64,000 bases of DNA from Pohlia nutans (Eukaryota; Streptophyta; Bryopsida; Bryales; Mniaceae), in the NCBI GenBank assembly GCA_022496805.1, contig CM040094.1:12609501-12673500 (forward strand), given 5' to 3'. The notes under the pieces are model-generated. The model was not told the DNA's origin. It searched no databases and saw only the letters and a program-made list of their open reading frames with translations. The translations under genes and the position numbers were made by a program. Below, in pieces: positions 21,793 through 34,300 of the stretch; the first letter of the stretch is position 1, and each line of letters starts with the position of its first letter.

Positions 21793-23194
21793 TTATTATT
21801 TCCAAAACAAATCAACAGTAGAAACAATAATTGATTTACACTTAATCTAACACTTAATCTAACCCATGAGTGAGGTACTAGGGTAGTGCAAGGTACTTGC
21901 AAACAACCATGGCCAACAGAATTTCCAGTAAGATTTACCAAGTCAAAGAACCACAAACTAAAAATCAATTGGAGAGTTATTGATTATTGTTCATTCAGAG
22001 TTCCCATGCTCTATTGAAGTAAAAGGAAAAACACTTGTTGGAATAGAAATTCAAGAGTTTATACAATTTAGCTCGTTTTTTTATGTGTATATCTGAAAAT
22101 TGAAGATTGTTCGATAATAGAGTTATTTGTAAAGTGAGAACCAGGTAACTTGCAAGTTGTTTGTCACAAGGTGTTTTTAATCTTGATATAGACTTTTATG
22201 ACTCCCTCTCACACAAGCCACCAAGTTCCTTCTCTTGGGGGAGCACGAAGGGTGTATGGAAATTTCTTCGTGGGAACTCAAGTTAGGTTTCCGGGGGCTA
22301 CTCTTACATTGATGAGGTTTAAGGTTTGAATATCTTTGACAATGCAACCCATTGTGATTGATCAATTACAAAGGGGCCAAAATTCATTTTCGCCACCTTT
22401 CAAATCGGAAAACTAGTTTTGCCTTGTCTTTCCTCTTGTGGAAACTTTTTGATCGACTTTACGAATAACTCTAAGTTTCCACAAGAGGCACCATTAGATA
22501 GTTGCTCAAGTCACCTCTTTGAAAACGAATCAAATGTTTGACACGATGGTGTCCGTTACAACACTAGTGTACAATATGATAGAATGTTTCCAACACTTTT
22601 CAAATCAGCCTTCCAAAACAAAGTAAGTATTTGACACAATGGTACCTAGCTAGCCAAAAAGAAAATTTATTTTAAAAAAGAGCTCAATTAATTTGAGCCC
22701 AACACTCATTTCTTCATTGCCAAAATATTCATCCATTTGAGGCAAATTCTCATTCAATAATGACAACTAGATCTAAAATTGAGTTGAAAGAGCTACAATG
22801 TTTGTTTAGTTGATGCCGTGTGTTTGAAAAATGAAAAATTGTAGAAAAATCCCTCACGGTAGCCATTTTGATTTTAATGTATGCAATCTATTTTCCATGG
22901 CAAGTGCAAACTTGGTCGTCATGGCTAAGTTGAGAACACTTCCCCAAACAGAGTCTTCATTCATGTTGGCACGAGTTTCTCTCTCTCTACCCTTTATAAT
23001 ATGACAATATTATTGTTTCAACCAATGCACATCTAACAAATCATTTCTATGACTATAATTCATGCCTGCAACCTTGAAGTTAGGGCTTCCCAAACATAAT
23101 AGAGAGAGAGACAAATTCGTAGTACCAACTTGATCACTGCTATGTCAATGGTTTAGGGTCGAAGCACCTAATGTCACAGACATAGAACCTTGAG
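21793..23194. other. Gene-free stretch
   Basis: No exon chain. Contains a TC-rich run at about 22978-22990 and CCACAAGAGG-type short inverted repeats near 22436-22490. The sequence at 22190-22340 is somewhat GC-richer than its surroundings but carries no motif I can name. Confidence 0.45.
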
Positions 23195-23372
23195 ATGGGT
23201 ATTGCAAAGACTAGGCCTTGAAACCAGAGATATGTTATTGTTCAAGACTAGTTCGTGATGGGTATTGCCGTATTGTCCAGAGATAAGTTATTATCCAAAC
23301 TAGTTCGTGATGGGTATTGCCGTATTGTCCAGTGATAAGTTATTGTTTAAACTAGTTCGTGGTGGGTATTGC
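23195..23372. repeat. Tandem repeat, about 52-bp unit, roughly three copies
   Basis: The unit contains ACTAGTTCGTGATGGGTATT, GCCGTATTGTCCAG and GATAAGTTATTGT. The first and last copies are degenerate. It is followed (to about 23720) by CTTCTAGAA-rich and CTTGTTCTTG-rich sequence that looks like a retrotransposon long terminal repeat, but no partner or coding region is present. Confidence 0.8.
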
Positions 23373-23721
23373 CACCGACATAGAACCTTCTAGAATACTT
23401 CTAGAAGTTCTATAGGTCCTTTGACTTTTAGGATCTTTCTAGATACTTCCTAGGGACTCTCATAGTCTCTAGGAAGCCCCTTCAGAAGCTTCTTTAGTAC
23501 TAGTATATCTAGGGGACGAGATGAGGGACTCCTCACTCTCGTCAACACAAGTTTAGGAGCAACCTTGAGTGTGCCTTGTCTTGTATCTTGTTCAACTATC
23601 GATTTAGTTCAATATACTTTCTTGAGAACCACTCTTGTGTACTATTGCACTTCTTGTTCTTGGATCCTTGTTCATGTTCTTGCTCTTGTTCTCTTGTTCT
23701 TGAGTTATTGTGTCCCTAACA

Positions 23722-24015
23722 CCTAAAACCGATCAGTTAAGGCATGCACTATACTTGAGATAGATGAATCGATATTTTAAGTATTTTCCTCTTTTAGCAA
23801 TAAGAAATTAAAAAGTTTTCATATTTAATTAATTTTTTTGATAAATATTTGAATAAATACACATTTTCAAAGTGGAAGTTGTAGGTTTACCTAAAACCGA
23901 TCATATGCTCTAATCTCGGCTCTAATGTACAAACGAGGTACATTTTCCCTTTCAAAATCTAGAAACTAGGCAAGAACCTAGGGTGGTTGGTTTTGTGTAC
24001 CTGATCGGTTTTAGG
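23722..24015. mobile_element. Inverted-repeat element with CCTAAAACCGATCA ends
   Basis: Left CCTAAAACCGATCA and right TGATCGGTTTTAGG are perfect inverses, 294 bp apart overall. The left motif recurs internally at about 23891. A relative at 52676-52793 shares ACCGATCATATGCTCTAAT and GTCAGTTTTGTG-like parts. Confidence 0.7.
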
Positions 24016-26159
24016 TTCCTCGACCTTAATTTGCATAAAGACGATACCCCAAAAAATCATGATAAATGCAGATTGTTGGATCTAATATGTCATTTGATTT
24101 TAGAACCCTACAAATTGCCTCTTTATTTTTTGTTTGTTCTTATTTTTGGACATTGTCTCATCAAAGTATTCATGCACTAGAGTTAACCAAAAGGATTCTC
24201 TCAAAGTGGAAACCCACCTTATATTCACCTTAGGCTTGTTTTCAATTTCAAAAGACTACAAAACTAGACTATGGTGAGTTGGAGAATAATCTAAAATAAG
24301 ATATTGCACCGTCCGTGAGAAAGGAACTCGTGACTCTCCAATGCTAAAGGAGAGTTCTCCACAATTTCTCCAAAATCTAAAGGACTATTCATGAGGGGAT
24401 CAGTGAACTATTCATAAAGATTTTTTGTCAAAAATTGATAATATAAGGTTGCAGGACTCTACATAGACTCAAAATTCTTCCGTGCTTGTTTTTAGTTTAC
24501 TCTACTCTAATGAAAACAAAGGAAAAAACAATACCCCTGTTTGGAGTATGGTGCCATGATGTTACTAGTGCTCAGCTGCTCACCAATTGGTGATAAAAAT
24601 CCTTACTTGGGCACAATGCTCTCATACTGTTCATTGGTGCCCAAATATCACCTTTTATTATTGCAATACTCTATGAGTGGGTATGTTTGATTAAGACAAC
24701 CTCGTGTCAAAATTTAAAAAATTCAAGTCAAAATTTGAGAGTTCCACATTATCTTGAAGGTCCGACATAAATGGGAGTATGTGCTACCAACTTTGCTACC
24801 ACAACCAAGATGGTACATGTTACCCTTGATGCCCTCTTTCGAGAGTACAGTGAAATCTATTTATGACAAAAATTAGTTAATCAATGTCCACTAAAACTAA
24901 ATAAATAAATATTTCATTATGCTGTTTCAAAGAAGGAAAATTCTACTCACCAAAATCATAGTCCAGTAGGAGTTTTGGCACGTTAGTAATTTTGACACTT
25001 GGTAGATTCTGCACTGCCCCAAAAGAAATCAGTATTCATTTTTTCATTCTTGTCTTTCTGGTTTTGGTACACTGATACTTTGAAAACTTTAGTAGTTTCA
25101 TCATTTTGGTAGTTTTGGCACTTTTTGGTAGTTTTAACCTCTAAAGGACAAAGAAGTATGGTTCAAAAGTCTTTATTAGTTTTGAGTAGGTCCTATGTGG
25201 ACTTTCATTTGTTCAATTTTTTTATAAAAAAATCAACGTATGCAATTTAAAAAATTAAAAAAATCAACGATATAAATTTTGGTTCCACTTGAATTTTTTT
25301 TCACAATAACGATAATTTTCATTTAAAAAATCATGATTCTTTCAGGGGCTAGAGTTTCCCCAACTCTAAATCCCCCTGTCGACATTAATGAGAGCATTGT
25401 TCACCCATGGGCCTCATTTTCTGAAATTTCCATTTTGGGCACTCTACGGTCCTTTTTTTGGCAATTTGTTTAGCAAATTTGAGACCTAAGACCCCAAATT
25501 GGTCTAGGAAGACTCTCTTAGGAATTTTAAAACATTGGAATTGGGGGTTAAATTTTAAGGTGAACCCCTACATGCACAAAATAGGGAGCAATTTTTGTCC
25601 TCTTGCATTAACGTCGATAGGGGATTTACAGTCAAGGCTAGAGTTTTGGTAGTTTCAATGCTTTTACTGTTCCATAGTTTTCAAGGGCTTAAACTGAAAA
25701 TTAGATCTAAGGTAGGTATATCCAAAATCAACACCCAACCTAGATATGTCTACCTTGCAAGAAATTAAAAGGGCATCCAACCTAACTTAACTTATTCATA
25801 GAAGTCGAGGACTGAGGGAGGTGGACCAGAATGACCTAAATTGGAGATGGATATTGTGCAGGGATCAGCCAGGGTTCCATGGGAAGCACTCTTGTATAAG
25901 TACATCCCATTGCCAGTTTCATAAGGAATTGGCCTTGAAAGCTGATTTTCAAAAGAGATGTTGCAGCAATCATGCTTTCTACATCACATCTCCTTGAATG
26001 GCCGCATGAATTCATGAAGGGGAGGCATTTTCCTGCCCACTGTTCAGGTGAGATGACGACATCATTGAAGTGAGTTGCTGAGCTGTATGTAACAACCCAA
26101 TAAACTAAAGAAACCCATTTGTAGTACCCGCAAAGTTACTGCAATACTGAAGAGCATCT
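24016..26159. other. Gene-free stretch with element fragments
   Basis: Contains a fragment of a CACCATGCTCT hairpin MITE (about 24595-24665) and a worn family A TTAA element at 25134-25352 (TTAACCTCTAAAGGACAAAG to ATTCTTTCAGGGGCTAGAG). The 64-aa frame at 25458-25652 has no motif. Nothing else is supported. Confidence 0.5.
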
Positions 26160-26497
26160 ACACCCTTACTCGCCAAATGCCCCATAGTTCATAACATGCT
26201 CTTAACAAACAGATTCAAAGCCTTGCAACTTTCTCATACAACTTTGGATGACTCTCATCCAAGTCATCTTTGTAAGCTTATTTAATTCTCTACCAATTAC
26301 AAAAAATCTCTCGTGATGGGGAGCTCTTGATAATATTGGAGAGGCCTCCAACTACTAGTGCGTCAAATTTGTTGGATAGATTTTAGACTTGCAATGGTCC
26401 TCTCATGTATACCTCATGTACATTTGAACCATGCTAATATTTACTTTTGAGGCTAGGATCTACTTTTGTTCAAAGGATTAGTACGTTTAGGGGTTAA
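26160..26497. mobile_element. TTAA element family B, second copy
   Basis: Aligns with 5749-6078 and ends GTACGTTTAGGGGTTAA. The left terminus is worn. Confidence 0.7.
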
Positions 26498-26501
26498 CCT
26501 T

Positions 26502-26716
26502 TTAACGGCCCAAAAGCCCTTTGCGGTTGTATAGTATATTCGGTATTTGGTGATATTTGATCAAAATAACAATGACTAAATACTTCTCAGTACAAAGTAA
26601 AATTAATAATCATGATAATATGTATATAACAATATATCACAATTCATATATTAAACCACAATTGAACAACTATAAGGCTAAATACGGGTTTCATAAGCCG
26701 ACCCTTTAAAGGTTAA
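26502..26716. mobile_element. TTAA element family D, second copy
   Basis: Starts TTAACGGCCCAAAAGCCC, ends GACCCTTTAAAGGTTAA. Only 4 bp separate it from the family B element on its left, echoing the shared-TTAA arrangement at 9498. Confidence 0.82.
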
Positions 26717-26720
26717 TTTA

Positions 26721-27191
26721 TACTCCCTGTGTCCCACTGAAAAAACCCGCATAACATTCTTTAGTAATTAGTAGTTGGGGATCACACTTTGGAAATCAAC
26801 AACATTTGTTAGGGGACACATGAATCAAAAAGATTATTTTTTTAAACTTCAGAAAGTTATAGCGAAGAGGGTTGGAAATTTGAATTCTTTTATTAGTAGT
26901 TTATCTACAATACTGCTACAGTGTAAAGGGTGTGGTCCAATAAAGTATTAAAAACTTTATGCGCGGTTTTTGATGTGTTCTAACTTACTGTTATTTTTTT
27001 GCCAAAATAAGCAGTCTCAATTCTTCAAAAAATGATTTATTTTTAATAGTACTATGGAGTTTTTGTGTTGCTCTCATTATCCATCTTGATTGAAAGTGGA
27101 TAGGGTTCACGTTTGAAGTATAACATATAGGACAAATATTGCAAAAAAAGATGCCAAGAACCACGGGTTTTTTAGTAGGACAAAGGGAGTG
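26721..27191. mobile_element. Stowaway-like MITE, longer variant
   Basis: Left TACTCCCTGTGTCCCACTGA, right end GTAGGACAAAGGGAGT. About 470 bp. The right half shares GTTTTTGTGTTGCTCTCATT and CACGTTTGAAGTATAACAT with the 4443-4694 family. Confidence 0.7.
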
Positions 27192-27513
27192 CTACTAGAC
27201 ATGCCTAATTTCTTAAAAGTCTTGTCAACAATTGTAAGGAGATTCCAATACAATTCAATATTGTGTATTTAGACATTGTATGCAAAATTTACAAGAGTTC
27301 AAAGTTTTATTAGTAAATGACTTAAAACAAACAAAAGTTTTAATGTTGAAGTTGTGTATATTCTTGGTTTCAATATGTACTCGTTATCAAAGATCATTTA
27401 GGTGTTCATACCAAAAACATGTTTGAATTAAGCGTAGTCAATTGAAGTTTTCAAATTATAAAAGACCATTACAATTCACCTTAACATAGTTGTTTAATGA
27501 ACACGGTAACATA

Positions 27514-27753
27514 TTAACCTTTAAAAGACACGGTTGTCATGATTCCCACATTCAAAATCTCTTTTGAACTCCATTTTCAGCATGATTCTTTTCCTAATTT
27601 ACTTTGGTTCTATTCTACAAAAGTATAGTTGGTTTATTAAATGTCTTAGACATTTAATAAACCCCATTTAGTTCAACGGAGTAAAAGTTACAAGCAAGAT
27701 TCTTCCAAACAAAAAGTAAGCATGTAGGGCTTAGTATGTCCTTTAAGGGTTAA
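27514..27753. mobile_element. TTAA element family F
   Basis: Starts TTAACCTTTAAAAGACACGG, ends ATGTCCTTTAAGGGTTAA, 240 bp. A partial copy starts at 48707 (TTAACCCTTAAAGACATATG) with the same AACTCCATTTT and AGCATGAT blocks. Confidence 0.8.
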
Positions 27754-27762
27754 CTTCTATTC

Positions 27763-28714
27763 CCTCCATCCCACAAAAGACCATGATATCAACTTAAAAT
27801 TTGTCCCAAAATAAAACTTTGATTTCCAATTGTATTCATTGAGTGCGGCCAATTAAGCTTTGCATGCGTTTGAATAATGCTTCAGGGCATTGCAAATAAT
27901 GCTGGCACCTTAATTTATGGATTTTGGTCATGTTAACCCCTAACCGCCCAACCATGCATATTTTGCATGATGAACGGATTTGAACTCCGATTTCTCATCC
28001 ATCATGCACTTTTTGCAGTGTGGATTTTTTACTGAAACTTATGGGAAGTTAGCTTCATGCATGTGTGATCCGATTAGAAAAGGGATGATTTGTGAAAATT
28101 TTGTGCCTCATTTCATGTTGTAGCGTTCCACCCAAAATTTCGAAGATTTTAGTCTAAAAGTGTCTTGAAAAAGTCAACTACTAAAATTAAGCAACCAAAA
28201 AATCTCCAAAAATCACTACACTTAGAGTATTACATTTCAACCCATCCCAAAAATTTCATTATTAGATTCTCAATATCTTATTCGTAATCATGTTACAAAA
28301 GAGCTCTAAATTTTATGTTTGAAAATTTATACACAAATATTGGTGATAGCAATCGCAAATCTAACCGTACGGATAGAATCTAAAATGCATAATGTACAAC
28401 TTTTATTCGTTCATCAAGTTGGAAATATCCCTTGTAGTTGCATTTTATAATGCATCTTTGAAAAACTGCCAAATCGGAAAAGGGTGAGAACGTTTAGGGG
28501 TTAATCATATATTTGATCATGTTGATAATGAATTATTGTCATGGATTTTGATCATGTATACACTTTTTGAGAGTCAAAATACTTCCTCTATACTCACTTA
28601 ATTCATGGATTTGCATCACAATCAACATAATCCTTTTGAAATCACAAGATTAAGCTTAATCCATGAATTTCAGTGGAAACAAGGTGTTTTTGGTGGGTCA
28701 AAGGGAGTAACATT
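27763..28714. mobile_element. Stowaway-like element split by a TTAA element
   Basis: Left end TATTCCCTCCATCCCACAAA, right end GGTGGGTCAAAGGGAGTA. Between them, 27933-28504 is a complete family C TTAA element. Removing it leaves about 380 bp. Confidence 0.72.
27933..28504. mobile_element. TTAA element family C, full-length copy
   Basis: Starts TTAACCCCTAACCGCCCAAC, ends GAACGTTTAGGGGTTAA; 572 bp with an intact TTAA on each side. Co-linear with 17053-17628. Confidence 0.9.
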
Positions 28715-28900
28715 GTTTTCAATTCAACTTTGAAAGCAGCCCTTGTAGTGAATGAAAGAGGCCACAGTACTCCACTCCGTTAAACTGCAAAGCCCTTAAA
28801 TGTTCCGAAATCTTCAAGATTTCAAACATTTGAGAACGAATTTGAATAGGAATCTACGGACGGTGACCTAATTTAGAACGGCGGGAGGGAGCAACGCAGA

Positions 28901-28975
28901 ATGGAAAACGGAAGGACCGAGAGAGACTGGAACTCTTCTGGCAGTGAACTGGATGAAGACGAAAATGGCCTTTGA
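28901..28975 (+). other. Short open frame in the presumed distal leader region (25 codons)
   Basis: An ATG followed by 23 acidic and polar codons and TGA, in a locally GC-richer block (28860-29150) that marks the transition from transposon debris to the region upstream of the SMP-C2 gene. It could be an upstream open frame or chance. Confidence 0.25.
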
Positions 28976-29149
28976 GAAATCTTTGCTCACCACTCGGCTG
29001 GATTCATTTCGGATTTGCCCGGCGTTGTTGGTGCACCAACTCCCTCAATCAGGCTCTTTCTCCGAGGCCGCAGGAGTAACTAAGCCATTACTGTAGCCGC
29101 GTCGGTGCTGAAGGATTTGGTCTAATTATCATGAGCATAATTCTTTACG

Positions 29150-31250
29150 CAGGTTGATCTCCAGGTTGCGCCGCTCGGGGGACCACACGGAGCAAGGCAA
29201 ACGGTTGCGTGTCGCAGGTGAAATACTACTACAGAGCTCGATCTTGTAAGGAACGCAGACAGTGATTGCTCAGTAGCTTGTTGACGTACGTTTCTGCATA
29301 CATTCCCGGTGTTTGAAAGCGAATAGGCGATCCCGAATTGAGAGGATTTTAAGTTTTTTCTGTTATCTTGGAGGTTGGACGCGTATTGAAAAACTACTCT
29401 GAACTCGATCTTGTAAGTAACGCAGACAGGGATTGTACAGTAGCTTGTTGACGTACGTTTCTGCATTTATGCCCGGTATTTGAAAGCGAATAGGCGATCC
29501 CGAACTGAGAGGATTTCGGGATGGAAGAGTAAGTTTTTCTGTTATCTTGGAGATTAGACTCCTAATTGTGATAATATGAAGTTTGCACTTGTTTATCAAT
29601 GGAATAAGAGAAACGCAACTTCTGTGAAGATCGTCTTGTTCCTTTGATAAAAGATCTGTAGCTTGTTGATGTACATTTCTGCATGCCCGGTGTTTGAAAG
29701 CGAATAGGCGATCCCGAATTGAGAGGATTTCGGGATGGAGGAGTAAGTTTTTGTGTTATCTTGGAGGTTGGACGCGTCTTTCTGATAATGTGAAGTTTGC
29801 ACTTGTTTATCAATGGAATAAGTCGGGAAACGCAACTTCTGTTAAGATATTATTGTTCCTTTGATAAAGGATCAGTGGCTTGTTAGTGTACGTTTCTGCA
29901 TGCCGGAGTTGGAAGGCAAGTCTTCTTTTGTGATTTGCGAGATTGAGATAGCATTGCGAATTGAGAAGATGTCTGGATGCAGTAAGTTTTTTCTGTTATC
30001 TTGGAGTTTGGACGCTATTTGGGATTATATGAGTCTCCGCACTTGTTTATCAATGGACATTTGTTTGCTACATAGGAGACGGATACTTCTGTCAAGATCG
30101 TCTTGTTTCTTTGGTGAAGGTGTCGATGTATGTTTCTGCGTGCTCATTGTTGGAAGGCGAGTCTTCTTTTGTGAGTGATTGAGGCTTGAGGTGATTGAGA
30201 TCGAATCCCGAATTGGACTAGATAGCGGAGCGGTAAGTCTCGCTATGGCGTGTAGCAGATGGTCTCTGCACCAACGAGCTCGCAGGAAGTCCCTGAGCAA
30301 AGAGCTTTGAGAGGATTTCGGGATGCAAGATGGAATATTAAGTTTTTTCTGTTTTCTTGGAGTTTGGACGCTAACAATACGAAGTTTTCCCGTTACTGCA
30401 CTTGTTTATAAATGGAAACTGGTTTGCTACACGGGAAACGGAAACTTCTGTCAAGATCAACTTGTTTCTTTTGTGAAGGATTGGTGATGTATGTTTCTGC
30501 GTGCCTGTTGTTGGAAGACGAGTTTTCTTTTGTGACATGCGCGTGTGAGGAGATTTAGATAGAATTCCGAGTTGGGAGGATTTCGGGATGCAGGATGGAA
30601 TTGTAAGTCTGCCTGATATCTTGGACATTGGGAGCGTAATTTTGATTGTATGAAGTTTTCCTGTTATCAACGGAACTTGGTTTGCTATACAGGAAATGCA
30701 AGTTTCTGTCGAGATCGCCTTGTTTTTTTGTTGAAGGATTCGAGAGAGATTTGTCCTGTTTACGCACCCTTGTGAAACTATTCCGAGGTCGATCTTTCGA
30801 GCGTTTTTTATTACCTGTTATGCAGTGTTCGCAATGTTGCTTGTTGATGAACGTTTCTGCATGCCCGGTGTGGGTGGCGATTAGGCTTTTGTGGTTTGTG
30901 TGAGTGATTGGTGTGGTGATTGAGATAGAATTCTGACTTTTTCTTGAGAGGATTTTGGGATGCAGTAAGCCGGTTGTGGGGTTTTGTGTTATCTTGAAGA
31001 CTGGACGTGTATTTATGTTTATAGATACTGCACTTGCGTATTAACGGAATTTGGTTTTCCATTCAGGAAACGCAAGCTTCTGTCGAGATCATCATCTTTC
31101 TTTGGTGAAGGATTCTCGAGATATTTGTCCTGTTTGTGTACCCGACCATTTCCGTCTCTTCAGTGGCCATTTATGCAACATAATTGATTGGACGCATGTT
31201 TTACAGAATCTAGCTCTAGAGTTTGGCGAAGCTCGGGGTGAAGAAATCGA
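29150..31250 (+). repeat. Degenerate tandem array, 175-360 bp units, each with a splice-donor-like site
   Basis: The block 'gtttctgcat(g)cccggtg..' recurs near 29288, 29458, 29668, 29892, 30134, 30496 and 30857. Each is followed by a GAGAGGATTTCGGGATG-like block, a GTAAG-type donor (29529, 29743, 29982, 30233, 30603, 30965), then TTTTCTGTTATCTTGGAG and a GAAACGCAACTTCTG block. Several of the last blocks are preceded by an acceptor-like CAG (for example at 31069). The array ends about 140 bp before the SMP-C2 start codon. Units have diverged, so this is an old expansion. Confidence 0.85.
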
Positions 31251-31387
31251 TTAGCTGTCACCTGAGTTGCCAATGGCAAAAAAGGGAAGTGGCGAATAAT
31301 TGTGGCATAGGAAGGAGGCTGAATATCCTCGAATTATTCCCTCATGAGGAGCGTGTCTTATAGAATCAGGCAAGCCAGAGACTGACG

Positions 31388-34300
31388 ATGGGACTCTTCG
31401 CTGGGCTCTTCTTTGGATTTCTGGTCGGGGTGGGACTCGTTGCCGGATTCCGATATGTGTCGGACATACGGCGGAAGCAGCGGATTCAGAAGGTGCTTGG
31501 CCTTCATTACTCTTTCTGTGTAGAAATTCGTGCTGCTCTCGCTCTGTGTTCTTAGGCTGATGCTCATGACGTACTTGGAAGGGATGCTAGAGTCGATTAC
31601 ATCTCAATTTGTGGTTAAATTAATTCCTTGTGCGCGACAGCTGTCTTTTCACTTCGGAAACCTTCTTCTAAATTGCTAGTAGCTGAATAGAGCCTTACAA
31701 ATTCAACGAGTTGCGCTTCTAAGTCCAATGTTTCTTCTAGAAGCGAGGCTATTTGTAGCCATGAATAAATTAAAGTGAACGTGTGGTGCACCTGTCGAAC
31801 GACATACAAGCTTATCCTTGTTACTGTGCCAGTACGAGACAGACAGAGGTTTATTCCCATCTGCATTCTCTTATCGACCCTTTTTGTGTTCCTGCCACAG
31901 GAATATGTCTAGTTCTATTCGTATCAATCGTATGCACTATGTGTTCGTTGTGTTGAAGTTCAGCATCTAGATTTTAGCGAGTGAATAGGATTGGTTGTTG
32001 GAGTACATATTTCAGAGGCATATAATGAGGTATTAATGATTCTGCCAATTATTGTTGTCAGACTGCTGCAATAAAGCTGTTGAACCTAGCAGATGAAGTG
32101 GACCTTAAGAAGTTATGCGGAAATAACTATCCAAGCCATATTTCATTCCTGACTTTTGACAAGGTATGAAATTATGCACTAGAGTGGAAACTGAGGTCTG
32201 GAAATTCTAACGGAAACTTAACTTTCTTTGCGTTGAAACCGTTCACCTTGGAATTGTCTGTGCTGATGATGATATTTTATGATTAACTTCGCTGAAATGT
32301 ATACAATTCCAAGAAGCTTTTGTCTTGAATGGTAGGTGATGCTGTCAACACTCAGGCGTTGTGCACTTGCTAATCCTCATTGGATTTGATGGTATTTGAC
32401 AGGTTAACTGGTTAAATGAAACGCTGATCAAGTTTTGGCCGTTTGTGGTAGTGGTATGCGTTCTTGTCTGCAATTAGAAAATCACTGTCAATTTTTCTTT
32501 CTTGTTGCAACTATAATTACCAATCTAAATTCTTTGGTATTAGTGAGACTTCTGTTACAGAAATTTGTGATAGTGTGGCTATCAGAAGACTTTCAAGACA
32601 GATCACACAGTTGATAACATAGTCTTTGCCACGGTTGTGTGTGCAGGCCACTGAACAAAGGGTGAAGATGGCGCTCGAGCCAATATTACAGACGTACAGG
32701 CCTCCTGGGATTTCATCGCTCACACTCGACAAGTTTCATCTTGGAAAAGTGCCTCCGCAAATTGATGGTTAGATTCTGGATTTATAAAAAAATCTGCTCT
32801 AAAGGTTAACTGATGTTCGAGCGAGTATATCTGACTTGCAGATTGTCGCTGACACTGACTTTCTTTCTCTTGTGTAGGAGTAAGGGTACAGAAATTGCAC
32901 GAAGGTCAAGTGCATATGGATATGGACTTCAAGTGGGGTGGGGATGGCGATATTGTGCTTAACGTAGCTGTTATGGGTACCAAACTGCCTATTCAGGTGC
33001 TTAAGATTTTTGATCAACTTCTCCAATTTTGCTAGATTCAGAAGTGTATGCTGCGCTCATTGTAGAAAGCAGGATAGGATTATTGAAGGAAGGACCTAAG
33101 GTAGACATGCCAATGACCGCACAGGCAATACTCAAATCCTTCCCCATGACAATGTAGGAACTTATACCGTCTCAAATTTTGAAAGATTATGGTATGTCAA
33201 GTTGGGATTCACCTTGAAAAAATCACACTCAAAAATGTTTTGTACAATAAATTTTATTGCACGTCAAACGCATTGGGTATGATTTTTAATGGAAATTCAC
33301 TTGGAGCTCTTCACCACATCGCGTGCAGTGATTGGGCAATACCTTACATTTCTATTGGAATTGTGTGGTGAAATTGTGCGGTCATTGGCATGTCTACAAT
33401 AATTGTCGCATCTCTATGCGTGTACTTTGAATGCTTGGCTCTAATAGGGTACTGTCTTGTATCATTGAAATACTGGTGTAAGTTTATTTTCACGAAGTCT
33501 GAGGTGAATTATCAAGACTAAGGGTTGTATGTTTTCAATTTGCAGTTGAAACATCTGTCATTTTTTGCAACAATTCGTGTGATCTTTCAACTTTCAGACG
33601 AAATACCCTGTATATCGGCCCTTGTTGTTGCTGTTCTACCTAATGTGAGTTGCCTCTGGTACCTGGTCCATTTTTGGAAATCCCTTGTTTCAAATGGAGA
33701 GCAATGCCTTTGTTCAATGCCTTACATAAGGAGAAGAGTGAATACATTGTTACTCAGAATCATTAAAAGTGGTTGAATTCTATGCATTTGTATAGGGTCT
33801 TGTAACTCCTGATTGCTGTTTGCCTGCAGCCAAAATACCAAATCGAATATAAACTTAAAGTTATTGGAGGTAGCACTGCAGCCATTCCTGGCCTGGGCGA
33901 CATGATTGAGGTTAATTCCCAAATCGATGGTTTATGTTGTATATTTTACTTACATTAGACTATGCTGTATCCACGGCTGATATTGTTCCTATGTTCAATG
34001 ATGATTTTGATGTAATTCTTCGCTTTAAATTCTGGACTCGTGTGAAACTGAACGTTGTTTAACCGTTTCATATACTTTCATTAGAGCCAGAACATAGACA
34101 TTGTTCAGGAGTTTACAATGGTTCCCCATGCGTTTGCTTTTCTCTAATCGTGTATCTTTATTGTGAAGGATTTGGTGAATAGCTCTGTTGCGGATCAATT
34201 GGAGTGGCCTCACAGAATTGTTCTTCCTGTCGGTAGCACACCTGCAAACATCATAAGGTGATTCTTTTTATGATGTCCATTCATTTTGAAGAGTAGCTAT

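Noticed and set aside
23380..23720. Solo long terminal repeat of a copia/gypsy retrotransposon
   Set aside because: The texture is suggestive, but no TG..CA borders, target duplication or second copy could be identified.
28901..28975. 25-codon frame as a real small protein
   Set aside because: Too short and unsupported. Kept only as a low-confidence upstream frame.
29122..31187. Many 60-105 aa frames on both strands across the leader array
   Set aside because: They recur with the tandem unit, change frame from copy to copy and have no domain. Better explained as a non-coding repeat.
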